DNA of 64,000 nucleotides from Proteles cristata cristata (GCA_017311185.1 JAESUZ010005093.1:1-64000), one strand, 5' to 3'; counted from the first letter of the stretch, positions 43,048 to 54,617 are shown. Numbers and translations: made by a program. The notes: a model not told the origin generated them from the sequence alone.

Positions 43048-43231
43048 TTTAAATGTTTATTTATTTTTGAGAGAAAGAATGGGAAGGGGGAGAGGGCAAA
43101 GAGAGAATCCCAAGCAGGCTTTGCACCGTCAGCACAGAGCCCAGTGTGGGGTTCAAACCCGTGAACCATGAGATCATGACCGGAGCCAAAACTAAGTTGG
43201 AATCTTCACCTACTGAGCCACCCAGGTGCCC
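43048..43231 (-). mobile_element. CAN-SINE
   Basis: Reverse SINE; taataatttttt-type flanks on both sides (43038, 43232). Confidence 0.9.
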
Positions 43232-43429
43232 TAATAATAATTTTTAGAGGCTCAGACACCCAAAAAACAGAACTCCAAAAATCACAATGTGGACAATAAC
43301 CATCAACCACAACCTCATTACAGGAAAGTGTATCATAACAGAAAACATGTTAGTGTTTTGTCAAACTGCAAGTTTGGAACTTTTTCATTTTTCAGAGTTA
43401 GTATTATTAAAAAATCTTAAGAAAAGGGG

Positions 43430-43600
43430 AGAGTGCCTGGGTGGCTCAGTCGGTTGAGCATCTGACTCAATTTCAGCTCAGGTCATCCCAGCGTTGTGAG
43501 ACTGAGCCCCGTGTCAGGCTCCATGAAAAGCATGCCTAAGATTTTCTCTCTCTCCACCTGCCCCTCTTCTCTGCTTGTGCTCACTCTCTTACCAAAAGTT
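43430..43600 (+). mobile_element. CAN-SINE, diverged
   Basis: 'agagtgcctgggtggctcag' head; body altered ('catcccagcgttgtgagact'). Confidence 0.85.
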
Positions 43601-43825
43601 AAAGAATTAGAAATATTTTTGTTTTGGCTTACTTGTTGCATTTGAACTTTTCATGATACTTATGGCTCAGTTTATACAAGTCGTATTTAGTTAAGCATAA
43701 CTAAAGTTTGAGTTATGAAACACAAAAATTTTGTTTACACCTCACTGGAAGAAAAAACAGTGGGGAAACTGACATATTAACACATTCTCCCAGGAAATGT
43801 TACATTAAAAATAATAAAAGTGTGG

Positions 43826-44187
43826 GGCACCTGGCTGGCTCAGTTGGTGGAGCCTGCATTTCTTTATCTTGGGGTTGTGGGTTTGAGCCCCCTCACCCTG
43901 GGCATAGTGATTACTTAAGAAATACAAATCTTTAGGGGCGCCTGGGTGGCTTAGTCGGTTAAGCGTCCGACTTTCGCTTAGGTCATGATCTCGCAGTTCG
44001 TGGGTTCGAGCCCCACGTCGGGCTCTATGCTGACTGTCAGCTCAGAGCCTGGAGCCTGTTTCGGAGTCTGTGACTCCCTCTCTCTCTGACCCTCCCTTGC
44101 TCATGCTGTCTCTCTCTCTCTCTCTCTCCTAGAAATAAATAAAAATTAAAATTAAAAAAAAAATACAAATCTTTAAAAAAAGAATAG
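43826..44187 (+). mobile_element. Older short CAN-SINE split by a young SINE
   Basis: 'ggggcacctggctggctcag' ... 'agtgattacttaagaaatac', then interrupted; 'aaatctttaaaaaaag' follows the insert. Confidence 0.9.
43935..44160 (+). mobile_element. Young CAN-SINE nested in older SINE, 15-bp TSD
   Basis: Flanked by exact aaatacaaatcttta (43920-43934, 44161-44175). Young-subfamily marks present. Confidence 0.95.
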
Positions 44188-44898
44188 AAAAATTGAGAAA
44201 TGGATACATACCAAAATATTCTTTACTTTTATCCATCACCAAGCTAAAAGCTTTAGAGAATTTTCTATAGTCACTTACTACATAGCAAGTGATACAAAAC
44301 AGTTGATACTAAGTATTTTGAATACTTCCAGGAACTGAGTTTATAATTCTCCTAAATATGTAGTCAGATGGCGGCATAGGTAGTTCTTGGGATTAGTACT
44401 GTATAGTCAAACAACAAACTTCCAGATGAGGTTGAGAACTCTTCTGCAGAGCAATTGATAGGGACCAGAGCCTCAAATCATCAACCTCACTACCACTTAC
44501 CATGACTCCTTGGAATCCAATTATAATTTTATGGAAGAATGAGAGCGTAAATGTAAAAAGAAGCCAGGGCTAGAATCCAATGTTCTTTCCATGAACATTC
44601 TGGCGTAGTGGAGGCCAAGAACGGAAAATGGGATACAGATCTAGAGTTTAGGGAGTGAAGTCATTTTGGGAAGTGAGAATGAAGGGAAGAAATCAAGCCT
44701 GGAACTCAGGCTCCAATGTACTAAACAAGGTTCTTGTTACCAGATTAGAATTACTAGCTTTTTCCCTTTGCCTCAGGCTGTAACAAGACTCAGTCAATTC
44801 TGTATCTAAAAGTTTTATATTTTGTTCATTATGCCTTTTTTATGTTAAATTTTTTTTCGCAAAAATGGTGTTAAAATGTTATCTTGATAAGTGAGGGT
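44188..44898. other. Non-coding, unassigned
   Basis: No gene or identified repeat. Confidence 0.35.
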
Positions 44899-44899
44899 T

Positions 44900-45113
44900 T
44901 TTTAAATGTTTTTTACTTATTTTTGAGAATCAGAGAGAGACAGCATGAGCAGGGGAGGGTTAGAGAGAGAGAGAGATACAGAATCCAAAGACAGGCTCCA
45001 GGCTCTGAGCGAGCTGTCAGCACAGAGAGGGAAGCAGGCCCGAACCCATGAACCATGAGATCATGACCTGAGAGGAAGTCAGATGCCCAACCGACTGAGC
45101 CACCCAGGCACCC
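44900..45113 (-). mobile_element. CAN-SINE
   Basis: Reverse SINE between agtgagggtttt (about 44891) and cagtgaggtttt (45119). Confidence 0.9.
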
Positions 45114-45370
45114 CAATCAGTGAGGTTTTGAGCACACCCTAAAATTTTGTGTCCACATATTCTAGTCCTGGTCCTATGGAGGAGTAAAAACAGTGCAGGA
45201 ATGTGACCAAAGACTGCACTGACTTAAGAGTTTGGAAGGAACTGAGCCAAGAGAGAGGGATCAGCATTTCCAATTTATATATGGTCCACCACCCTCCATC
45301 TGTTACACTTCACTGTCTCACCTCATGGTCCCAAATTGGGGTGCACCATTACTTCTGAACCCCAACCATC

Positions 45371-45564
45371 TTTTTCTTTAATGTTTGTTTTTGAGAGGGT
45401 GACAGAGTGAGCAGGGGAGGGGCAGAGGAAGAGGGAGACAGAGGATCCCAGGCAGCTTCTGACCTGATGGCAGGGAGCCCTTGTGGGAGCTCGAACTCAC
45501 AAACTGTGAGATAATGACCTGAGCTGAAGTTGGCCACTTAACTACTTGGCCACCCAGACACCCC
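45371..45564 (-). mobile_element. CAN-SINE
   Basis: Reverse SINE; aaccatct occurs on both sides (45363, 45573). Confidence 0.85.
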
Positions 45565-45647
45565 ATTCCTTAACCATCTCCATTAAGCTATGTAAAATCC
45601 ACTTTCCTTTAAGGTTCTGAAAAGGTTAGAAATTACAAAGAACTTTT

Positions 45648-45841
45648 TTTTTTAAATATTTTTTATTTATTTCTAGGAGAGAGAGAGACAGAGTGAGCAG
45701 GGGAGGGTCAGAGAGAGAGGGGGATAGACTCTGAAATGGGCTCCAGGCTCTGAGCTGGCAGTCAGCACAGAACCCGACACGGGGCTCGAACCCACGAACC
45801 GCGAGATCATGACCTAACCGACTAAGCCACCCAGGCGCCCC
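45648..45841 (-). mobile_element. Young CAN-SINE with perfect 20-bp TSD
   Basis: Flanked by agaaattacaaagaactttt (45628-45647, 45842-45861). Confidence 0.97.
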
Positions 45842-45920
45842 AGAAATTACAAAGAACTTTTAATAGAAAAATAATAAAACAAACACAAAATCACAGGGAA
45901 ACTTTAGGGCATACATTTTT

Positions 45921-46143
45921 GGGGGTGCCTGGGTGGTTCAGTTGGTTAGGCGACCACATCTTGACTTAGGCCCAGGCCATGATATCACCGTTGTGAAATC
46001 GAGATTCCCCTCCCAACTACCCCTTCAGGCTCTGTGCCGAGCATGGAAACAGCTTAACACTGGAGCACCCTCTGCCCCTCCCCCCACCTGCAACACGTGC
46101 ACACTGGCTCTCACTTTCTCTAAAAACTAACAAACAAAAAAAA
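45921..46143 (+). mobile_element. CAN-SINE, diverged
   Basis: 'gggggtgcctgggtggttca' head; body partly degraded; A-rich tail. Confidence 0.85.
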
Positions 46144-46798
46144 CCCAATATACATCTTTGACATTCTTCTGGTCTCTTCCTTCATCTCATTAGTGACTAA
46201 ATTTGGCTCCATTGTAATGGTTTGTTCTGGTATGCCACTTTCAGTATTCATGAGGTTTTATAGATTTTATTGTTGGATTTCTGTAGATTTTGAGAATCTT
46301 TGCCCACTTTGATAAATTGAATTAAGTAAAAAGTCTGTAGTGGCAGGGTATATATCACGGTTGTATAGTCTCAAATGCCTCAATTAAAAGGAACAAACAA
46401 TGGAAATAAAGACAAGTTCAGAACGATTTCTACCGTGCTGTGCTCAACACTTTGAACGTTTCTTATACACAGTAAGAACAACTAGACACTCAAATGTTTT
46501 ATTGAAAACTTATTGCAGTTGTAGCCATAGAAATCTACAATCATTTAATACCTTACAATGGTATGACTGGTATAACTTTGTGGATGTCAGTCTGTACTTG
46601 AAAAAGTATTGGCTTGAATTCAATGAGATGTAGTTGAACTGTATAAAATATTGCTTTTCTTTTTTTGCACAAAATATATAAACAAGTATTTGTTTAAAAA
46701 ATAAATGTAACTGACAATAGCTTATGTTTCTATTAGAATGCACTTGTGTAAAAGAATTACAATTTATTCAGAAAATTATTTAAAATTTCCCCAAAATT
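46144..46798. other. Non-coding, unassigned
   Basis: No gene recognised; open frames on both strands here overlap each other and lack family features. Confidence 0.35.
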
Positions 46799-46893
46799 AG
46801 GGGCACTTGGCTGGCTAAGTTGGTGGAGCATGCAACTCTTGATCTTTTGGTTGTGAGTTCCAGTCCCACATTGGGGGCAGAGTTTAATTCATA
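46799..46893 (+). mobile_element. Older short CAN-SINE
   Basis: 'aggggcacttggctggctaa' ... 'ggggcagagtttaattcata'. Confidence 0.85.
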
Positions 46894-46902
46894 AACTTTT
46901 TC

Positions 46903-47119
46903 TTTTTTTTTTTTAAATGTTTTATTTATTTCTAGGAGAGAGAGAGAGACAGCGTGAGCAGGGAGGGTCAGAGAAAGAGGGAGTCACAGACTGAAACAGG
47001 CTCCAGACTCTGAGCTGGCAGTCAGCACAGAGCCCGACGCGGGGCTCGAACCCATGAACCGCGAGATCATGACCCAAGCGAAAGTCGGATGCTCAACCGA
47101 CTGAGCCACCCAGGCTCCC
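46903..47119 (-). mobile_element. Young CAN-SINE
   Basis: Reverse copy with the 'tttctaggagag' and 'ggcagtcagcacag' marks; ends 'actgagccacccaggctccc'. Confidence 0.95.
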
Positions 47120-47355
47120 CAGTATCTCACAGTATTTAAATTAAAGCCATATATTCACTCCACAGTAAAAGAACAAAAAAAGGGGCCTGGGGGAAGGAGC
47201 TGCCACCAGCAAAGGCTTAGGGACCATAATAACCCTATCTGGTGAGGATTCTTTAAATCACACCTGTATTTTATTCCCACCACTCACCACTTCTTGGATC
47301 TCTTTAAAGCCAGTGAATTGTATAGCCAATCATCCTTTCCAAATTCAAATTTTAT

Positions 47356-47586
47356 TTTTTTTATTATTTTTTAATTTATTTCTAGGAGAGAAAGAGAGAG
47401 AGGGAGAGAGAAAGAGTGAGCAGGGGAGGGTCAGAGAGAGAGGGAGTCACAGACTCTGAAATAGGCTCCAGGCTCTGAGCTGGCCATCAGCACAGAGCCC
47501 GACACGGGGCTGGAACCCACGAACCGCGAGATCATGACCTAAGCGAAAGTCGGACGCTTAACCAACTAAGCCACCCAGGAGACCCT
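47356..47586 (-). mobile_element. Young CAN-SINE with perfect 16-bp TSD
   Basis: Flanked by caaattcaaattttat (47340-47355, 47587-47602). Confidence 0.97.
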
Positions 47587-47636
47587 CAAATTCAAATTTT
47601 ATCATCTCATGTTAAGTGTTTAAAATGCTTTCCCGC

Positions 47637-47742
47637 AGGGGCACCTGGCTGGGTCAGTGGGTAGACCATGTGACCCTTGATCTCTGGGTCCTGAGTTCAG
47701 GCCCCACATTGTGTGTATTACTTAAAAGAAAACAAAACCAAA
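47637..47742 (+). mobile_element. Older short CAN-SINE
   Basis: 'aggggcacctggctgggtca' ... 'gtgtgtattacttaaaagaa'. Confidence 0.85.
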
Positions 47743-48439
47743 GAACTTCACTGGCGTTTCTTTGCACTTGATAAAGAGTAAAATCCTCAAATTTGGCTGA
47801 AAAGTACTGCAGCAGCAACTCTGGCCCATCTTACCGGCTTCACAAAAGCCATTTTCCATCTTTTCTACATCGTACACCTCCCTGCTTCCCCATGAGGTGC
47901 CAGCCAAGAGTACATGATTCTTCATTTACCAAGTTCTTTAGAGTTAAGAGTCTCCTCACTGGCTCTTCCTTCACCCTTGAAGGCTTTTACGGTGAAGACT
48001 TATCTTGAAGACTTGTCCAATGAACTTAATTCATTCCTCAAATTTTACCTTAAATCTCACTTCCTCAGGAGAGACCTTTAGTAAGCCTGAGGTGGGACCC
48101 GATTCTACAGGGTGGGACAGACCCACCCACTCACCCACTGAGATGCAAATTGACCCATTAAGGTGACTTTTTCTCTTTCCTTTCAAGGCTTACTACCTCC
48201 TCACCTACCATCCTAGACCAAGCGAACGGGGTCCATAGGAGCAGAATTCTCCGTTCCCTTAGGGTCCGAGAGGAAGAAGGTGTGGTGGTAAAGCTTTTAA
48301 AACCAACCTTCAACCTTACTTTGATCCTCAAGTTGCTCATAAGAATACAAAAAGCAAGAATATGTAAAAGGTTGCCACTGGGCATCAAAAGATCCGTTGA
48401 TGACAATGGCTTGATTACTGAAGGAAACGCCCTTCTGCT
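47743..48439. other. Non-coding, upstream of promoter-like block
   Basis: No repeat recognised from 47743. Sequence becomes GC-richer toward 48440. No coding gene seen. Confidence 0.35.
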
Positions 48440-48662
48440 CAAGATCACTCCCGCCTCTCCGTGTCAGTTCTGGGTCGCTGAACTTGGCGCAGGCCATTAC
48501 CGACCCACTTCCGGAAGGACAGCCAATCGCTGCAGGGGCTAAGGGTGCGCCTCTGGCAGGAACCCGCCCTTGCCGGCTGTTTGGGGTTTCGGGATTATTC
48601 GGCGTCAGGCTCTGGGGCCACAGCCATCTCCCGCCACGGAAGGGCCGAGCCGTCGGTTCCAG
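48440..48662 (+). promoter_or_regulatory. TRIM60: GC-rich promoter and 5' UTR exon, probably TRIM60
   Basis: This is a CpG-containing block in otherwise AT-rich DNA. It has an ETS/GABP-type palindrome cttccggaag (48508-48517) and an NF-Y CCAAT box agccaatcgc (48521-48530), about 130 bp before a consensus splice donor (ttccag|gtaagc at 48662/48663). This layout fits a TATA-less promoter and a first non-coding exon. The next gene on this strand is the TRIM coding sequence, whose own acceptor lies at 55856, implying a 7.2-kb intron. It could instead serve a TRIM61-like or antisense transcript. Confidence 0.55.
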
Positions 48663-48789
48663 GTAAGCTGGGTGGGCTGTCGTGAGGCTCAGCTGAGCAG
48701 GAGCTCCCTCAGCATCTTCGGGGCGCCGCACATCGGGGCCGCAGCTCGTCCAAGACTGGGTCTCCTCAAATTTGACGAGATCTTGTAAA

Positions 48790-49130
48790 AACCAAGGCTT
48801 CCTGCTCTCAGACCTGTGGAATCAGAATAAGAGTGGTGGGCCTGCTTTCATTAAATTTTCAAGCAGATTTTGATGTGAACGAGAATTGAGGAGTTGCTAG
48901 GTTATCTCCAAAGAATTACTGCCCATATTTGGTGGAAGAGAAGATGGAAGAGAGGTGGGAAGGTACGAGAATGGAGTGGTAGCCATCGTTTGAGAACCCA
49001 CTGCTTTGCATCGCCTACACCTTCTGGCCAATTGAAGCATCCATTAACCTTCACAAGCATCTTACTGTTAAGAATTATTACAGTTTTGCAGATGAGCCAG
49101 CTTAGGCTCAGGCATGGCAAGAATCATTCA
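48790..49130. other. Non-coding
   Basis: Presumed intron of the TRIM gene. MIR-like trace at 49060-49120 ('ttacagttttgcagatgagc'). Confidence 0.35.
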
Positions 49131-49133
49131 GTG

Positions 49134-49322
49134 TGGGGGTGACTCGGTCGGTTGAGCGTCTGACTTCCTTCCGCACTGGTCGTGATCTTGGGACTGGTGA
49201 GTTTGAGCCTCACATCTGGCTCATTGCCGTAAGCCTGGCAGCGCAGAGCCTGCTTTGGATGGTCTGTCCCCCGGTCTGTCCCTCCCCGGCTGTGTTCTCC
49301 AAATAAATATTAGAAACAAAAT
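49134..49322 (+). mobile_element. CAN-SINE, diverged, head truncated
   Basis: 'ggtgactcggtcggttgagc' ... 'ccaaataaatattagaaaca'; flanks gaatcattcagt / taataattcagt. Confidence 0.85.
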
Positions 49323-49600
49323 AATAATTCAGTATGGGGTAGGAATCTACTAACAGGTTCCATTTATTCATTAAATACTTTTTGAGCCCCCATTGTATGC
49401 CCAAGGACTTCATAAGCTGGAGATGCATTCCCACCAAGAAGCTTACAGTCTGGCAAAGGAGTTGGACACATTACTTAAGGAATTGCAAAAACAACTGCAG
49501 AATCGAATCACATCTATGAGTTATGATTCGATGAGGAGCGAGGTGGAGAGGCTAGGACCAGATCTTGGTGGGATGCTGAAACTTTCTTTTCCTGAAAGCA

Positions 49601-49752
49601 GTGGTTCACAAACTATGGTCCGTAGGCCATCAACATCACCAGGGAACTGAGAAGTACAGCACACCCACTGAATCACAAACGGGGAATTTGGCCCAGCAGT
49701 CTTTTACCAAGATGTATAGGTAATCACGATGCAGTCTAAGGTTTGAGAGCTG
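49601..49752 (+). repeat. MER5-like (hAT) fragment
   Basis: Starts cagtggttcacaaac and ends ggtttgagagctgct, the inverted-end type of this group. 'catcaccagggaactgaga' lies inside. Confidence 0.55.
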
Positions 49753-50068
49753 CTTTCTTAAAGTAATAAAGGACTAGTGGAGTGTTTTTAAGTGGTAAAT
49801 AAAAGGATTCTACTTGTGTTTGAAAAGATCAATTTAGCTACAGAATTAAGGAATTGATTGGAGGTGCCATGATGTTTTGGGGTAGGAAGAGGGCTCATAC
49901 TGTAATGGGGAGAGAGAAGTGGGTAGATGAATCGAGGTGGTAGCAGTGAATACAAAACTGGTTGTTAACTTTACAGTCTGTTAATGGCTTTATTCTGAAA
50001 AGTAGAAAGGCCTGATCTGTGTATGCACTTTGGAAAAGTGGGGCACAATGGTTCCTTGCACTGTGCTT

Positions 50069-50277
50069 TTTTTTTTTTAATGTTTATTTATTTTTGAGAG
50101 AGAAACACAGAGCTTGAAGGAAGGAGCAGAGAGAAAGGGAGACACAGAATCCGAAGCAGGCTCCAGGCTCTGGGCTGTTGTCAGCACAGACCCTGACGTG
50201 GGGCTCAACCCACAGACCGTGAAATCCTGACCTGAGCCGAAATCCGACACTTATCCGACGGAGCCACCCAGGCGCCC
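50069..50277 (-). mobile_element. CAN-SINE
   Basis: Reverse SINE ending 'ggagccacccaggcgccccc'. Confidence 0.95.
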
Positions 50278-50820
50278 CCTGAGTCCTTTCCTTCTACACA
50301 CTTTCTTAAAGGTATTCCAAGCATTTTTTTGATCTTAGTTCACCCATTATGCTTTGCAGTTTACTTTTATGTTGGGCAAGAGTCTTAAAACTCTCTTTAG
50401 GCCCTCAGTTTTCTAATCTGTGATCCTTCTGTGCAACCTTACCCCCAAAGCTATGCACTCATCTTTCTTAGCGTACTCAGAAGTACCCATTTTGAAAGTA
50501 TTAAGCAAGAATTGGAAGTCAATGAAGCCTTAGTAGCTATAATAACATCTAGTGTCAGCAGGTAGGGAGAGTGGCTTGGAAGAGACTTTATGTAGTTCTG
50601 TGTCGTTGAAATTTACTACAAGCTGAATGTATTTTAACAAAATCAAAGGTGGTATTTGAAAATTCTGAAACTCCTTTCCTGCACCTCCAATGTTAATGTA
50701 AGAAAATTTCCTACATCACGTTATTACTATAAGCCTGGTAGAAGTTAATGCCTTTACCAGTCACTGGGGACTTAGCAACCATACAAGACATAGCAACTTT
50801 TAGGTTAAATATCAGTACTT
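50278..50820. other. Non-coding (presumed TRIM60 intron)
   Basis: No gene or clear repeat. (CA)n at 50834-50851 adjoins the Tigger1. Confidence 0.35.
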
Positions 50821-51327
50821 TTTATATGTTAAGTGTACACACACACACACACATGCCTCAGAGATGTTGTGGGATCATTTCCAGACCACTGCAGTAAAGT
50901 AAGTCAAATGAATTTTGTTTCTCAGTGCATCTAAAAAGTTAATGTTTGCACTATACTATGGTCTATTAAGTGTGCAATAGCCTTTGTCTAAATAAATAAT
51001 CAATGCACATACTTTAATTAAAAAATAACTTATTGCTAAAAATGCTATCCATCTGAGTTTTCAGTGCATTGTTAATCTTTTTTGCTGGTGGAGGATCTTG
51101 CTTCTATTGATGGCTGCTGACTGCTCAGAGTGGTGGCTGCAGCAGTTTCTTAAAATGAGACCATGAAGATCACTACTTCTATTGACTCTTTCATGAATAA
51201 TTTCTCAGCTGCCAGCTATCCTGTTTGATAGCATGTTAGCCACAGGAGAACCTCTTTCACAATTGGGAGTCTGTTCTCATAAATCTTGCTGCTCCTTCAT
51301 CATCTGAGTTTTTGTAATCTAAATCCT

Positions 51328-51529
51328 TTTTTTTTTTTTTTAATTTATTTCTGAGAGAGACTGTGAACAGGGGAGGGTCAGAGAGAGAGGGGGAGACACA
51401 GAATCTAAAGCAGGCTCTGAGCTGGCAGTCAGCACAGACCATGATGCAGGGCTCGAACCCACAAACTGTTGAGATCATGACCTGAGCCGAAGTTGGACGC
51501 TTAACCGACTGAGCCACCCAGGCGCCCCC
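51328..51529 (-). mobile_element. CAN-SINE in Tigger1
   Basis: Reverse SINE; aatcctt on both sides (51322, 51533). Confidence 0.9.
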
Positions 51530-51564
51530 TGAATCCTTGTCACCTCAACAAACTTCACAACATC

Positions 51565-51860
51565 CTTTTTTTAAAAAATTTTATTCATTTTTTTTTTTTA
51601 ACATTTACTTATTTTTGAGAGAGCATGAGCAGGGGAGGGTCAGACAGAGGAGGCGGAGCAGAATCCGAAGCCGGTTCCAGGCTCTGAGCTGTCAGCACAG
51701 AGCCCGATACAGGGCTTGAACTCACAAGCTGAGATCATGTCCTTAATGTTTATTTTTGAGAGAGACAGCATGAGCAAGGGAGGGCCAGAGACAGACACAC
51801 ACAGAAGCAGGGCTTAACTCAGGAACTGTGACATCATGACCTGAGCCACCCAGGTGCCCC
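51565..51860 (-). mobile_element. CAN-SINE with duplicated or second partial copy
   Basis: A reverse SINE missing its head (51565-51740) is followed at once by another tail and shortened body with head (51741-51860). It is either two insertions or an internal duplication. Confidence 0.8.
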
Positions 51861-51917
51861 TAAACTTCTTCACTTCTTTACCAGGAGTACATTCCATCTC
51901 AAGAAACCACACTTTTG

Positions 51918-52152
51918 CGGCGCCTGGGTGGCTCAGTCGGTTACGCGTCCAACTTTGGCTCAGGTCATGATCACAGGGTTCGTGGGTTCAAGCCCCGCAT
52001 CAGGCTCTCTGCTGACAATAGCTCACAGCCTGAAGCCTGTTTCAGAATCTGTGTCTTCCTCTTTCTCTGACTTCCCCTGCTCACGTGGTCTCTGTCTCTC
52101 TCTCATCTCTCTCAGAAGTAAATAAATATTTTTTAAAAATTAAAAACAAGGA
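51918..52152 (+). mobile_element. CAN-SINE with 17-bp TSD in Tigger1
   Basis: Flanked by aagaaaccacacttttg (51901-51917) and aagaaaccacacgtttg (52153-52169). Confidence 0.95.
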
Positions 52153-52539
52153 AAGAAACCACACGTTTGTCCCCATATATAAGCAGCAGTTAACTCTTCA
52201 TCCATTCATGAGATTCCATCATTTCTGTCTCATCTTCAGGCTCCACTTCTAACTCTAGTTCTTTTGCTATTCCCACCACATCTGCAGTTATTTCCTTCAC
52301 TGAAGCCTTAAACCTACAATTTGTTTAAAGAAGAGAAAAAGGCAACTCAGTATCTGCAAAGTACGGCATGTGAAGCACGGGAAAACAAGGTATGGCTGTA
52401 TATAAAAGTATGTGACTTCAGAAAGATTTCTAAGAGCTTTTGAGATTTTATGAGATAGTGTTATAATACTTTTTATCATACCTGTATGTGTTAAATGGCA
52501 GGCACTGTAACATGTGCCTTAACTTTTCTTGTTTAATAA

Positions 52540-52668
52540 TTGCAATATGAGATGGTATTATTCTCCCTTTGTGAAAAGAAAAGTGAAGTTTAGAGAAATT
52601 AACTTGACCAAGGACTTGTAACTAGTTAAGTGGCAGTATTGGATGAAAACCCAGTTCTGTCAGATACT
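52540..52668 (-). repeat. MIR fragment
   Basis: 'agtgaagtttagagaaatta acttgaccaagg ... aagtggcagtattggatga' is reverse MIR. Confidence 0.65.
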
Positions 52669-52755
52669 GCTGCCTCTCGATTTGTTACATGTTTTTGTCT
52701 TAAGGTGCTGGAATCAGTAAACTTCTGTTTTTCCCCTTAAAATTTTCTGGAATAG

Positions 52756-52962
52756 GGGTGCCTGAGTGGCTCAGTTGGTTAAGCATTTGACTATGACTCA
52801 GGTCATTATTTCATGGTTCGTGAGTTCAAATCCCGCTTCAGGCTCTGTGCTGACAGGCTCAGAACCTGGCATCTGCTTCCAATTGTTGTCTCCCTCTCTC
52901 TCTGCCCCTCCCATACTCTCTCTCTCTCTCTCTCTCTCTCAAAAATAAACATTAAATTTTTT
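52756..52962 (+). mobile_element. CAN-SINE
   Basis: 'aggggtgcctgagtggctca' head; flanks attttctggaat / aattttggaat. Confidence 0.95.
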
Positions 52963-53608
52963 TAATTTTGGAATATGTTATCAAATTTGGGAAAATGTGA
53001 AGATATCAAATATGAAAAATATAAGGTGGTTTCGGTTAGATGTAGAGGGACGCATAGGATGCCACGGGAGTATGAAGAAGGAACAGTACAGCTTAGTCAG
53101 TGAGTCTCATGTCAATTAATGCAATGTCGTGTGAGTGAATTCAAATATAATATACTTCTCTTTTACATCTCTAATTGAGGATGATAGTTCCCTAATTTAT
53201 AAGGTTGCTTGGGGAGCTTAATTGCAGCAGTGACTACATGAAAGATCCTTAAGTTAGTGGCTGACACATGATAAACTGTCCTAGAGAACGTTTATCTCAG
53301 CCTGAGTCTCCCAAAGGAGCAGAACTCAGTCCCAAGGAAAGAAGGGAGGAAAAAGTAATCTAAGCAGCCAGTACCTTGTGCAGGAAGGAGGACATGACAT
53401 CTGTCTTTTAAAAAAAAAACAGCCAACTGCTTTAGGGGACTGCAGCCAGGTGAAGATAAGGTATCAGGGGCTCTGATATCAAGCTAAGGGTGGAGCACTT
53501 TGTCCTATCTTCTGGAGGGTTATTGACAGGTTTAACTGAGAGGAAAGAGTTAATCAGTTTAAAAAGTGAAGGTGTGAGGGATGGATTAAATTATATCAAG
53601 AAGCAGTA
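52963..53608. other. Non-coding (presumed TRIM60 intron)
   Basis: No gene or named repeat. Confidence 0.35.
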
Positions 53609-53609
53609 G

Positions 53610-53766
53610 GGACACCTGGGTGACTCAGTTGCTTAAGCATCTGACTTCAACTCAGGTTATGATCTCACAGTGAGTTCAAGCCCCGCGTGCCTCTCTCTCT
53701 CTGCTCCTCCCCCACTCATGGTCTATCTCTCACAAGTAAATAAACTTAAAAACATTTTAAAAAATG
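53610..53766 (+). mobile_element. CAN-SINE, internally shortened
   Basis: 'gggacacctgggtgactcag'; lacks the middle block between 'gttcaagccccgcgtg' and the CT tract. Confidence 0.9.
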
Positions 53767-53923
53767 AAGCAGGAGGCAAAATGTAGAACTTGGATAGCCC
53801 ACACAGACTAAAGGTAGAGGCAGAAGACAGTATTCTAGATTGAAAGGTATTTAAGAGTGCTAATAAGCAAATGTATGTGTCATCAGTGTTTGGATCCAAA
53901 TTCAAATAAATCTAAAATAGAAA

Positions 53924-54041
53924 GCTGGGCACCTGGCCAGCTCAGTTGGTGGAGCATGTGACTCTTAACCTCCAGGTTAGTTTGAGCTCCATGCTGGGTG
54001 TAGAGATTACTTAAAAAAAGTAAGTCTTAAAAAAAATAGCT
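53924..54041 (+). mobile_element. Older short CAN-SINE
   Basis: 'ctgggcacctggccagctca' ... 'ggtgtagagattacttaaaa'. Confidence 0.9.
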
Positions 54042-54079
54042 TATTTGCCAAGAACAATGGTCGCATTGGCTGCCATTTA

Positions 54080-54242
54080 TGTGAGATCCTTATTTTTAAA
54101 AAAAAATTATAATCCCCGATTTTTAGGTCAAAGAAATGGATTCTTCAAAAAGTTGCATGGGTTTTCCTAACGTTACACACTAAGTAGCTGAACCAGGATT
54201 CAGACCTAATGGCTTTTTAATGTCAGTCCTTACATTGTGAAA
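54080..54242 (-). repeat. MIR fragment
   Basis: 'cactaagtagctgaaccagg attcagacc' and neighbouring bases are reverse MIR. Confidence 0.55.
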
Positions 54243-54414
54243 CATTCTCTCCCGTAGCGCGTTGCTGTAATGGCTTTTGCTTGTGCAGGCTCAAGACGCT
54301 GAGTCAGTCCTTGAGATGGGGAATGATTTAGAAATGGAGGCTTTCTAGAATTATTGCATTTTTCCTATTCTGCTTGTAGGAAGAGTAAGTCTGTGTAGTA
54401 AAAGAACTTCCTAT

Positions 54415-54617
54415 GGAACACCTGGGTTGTTCAGTCGGTTAAGCGTCCAACTTCAGCTCAGGTCATGATCTCACGGGTCAGGGGTTGGAGCCCCGCATCT
54501 GGCTCTGTGCTGACATCTCAGAGCCCGGAGCCTGATTGGGATTCTGTGCCTCCCTCTCTCTCTGCCCCTCCCCTGCTCGTTCTCTGTCTCTCAGAAATTT
54601 TTAAAAAATATTTTTTA
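54415..54617 (+). mobile_element. CAN-SINE, tail entered by a young SINE
   Basis: 'ggaacacctgggttgttcag' head; tail reaches the next SINE. Confidence 0.9.

Larger units (their letters stand above)
50845..52396 (-). mobile_element. Tigger1 DNA transposon, internally deleted, with nested SINEs
   Basis: It starts atgcctcagagatgttgtgg and ends gaaaacaaggtatggctgta, the two Tigger1 ends. Inside are 'ccagaccactgcagtaaagt', 'tttgctggtggaggatcttg', 'tgtttgatagcatgttagcc', 'ggctccacttctaactctag' and 'ccaccacatctgcagttatt'. These are antisense transposase regions in order. The middle and 5' transposase are deleted. Three SINE insertions interrupt it. Confidence 0.85.

Noticed and set aside
48297..48731. 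144-aa minus-strand open frame in the GC-rich block
   Set aside because: Open because of CpG-rich composition. A FAM218A-like antisense gene was considered, but I cannot recognise the protein.
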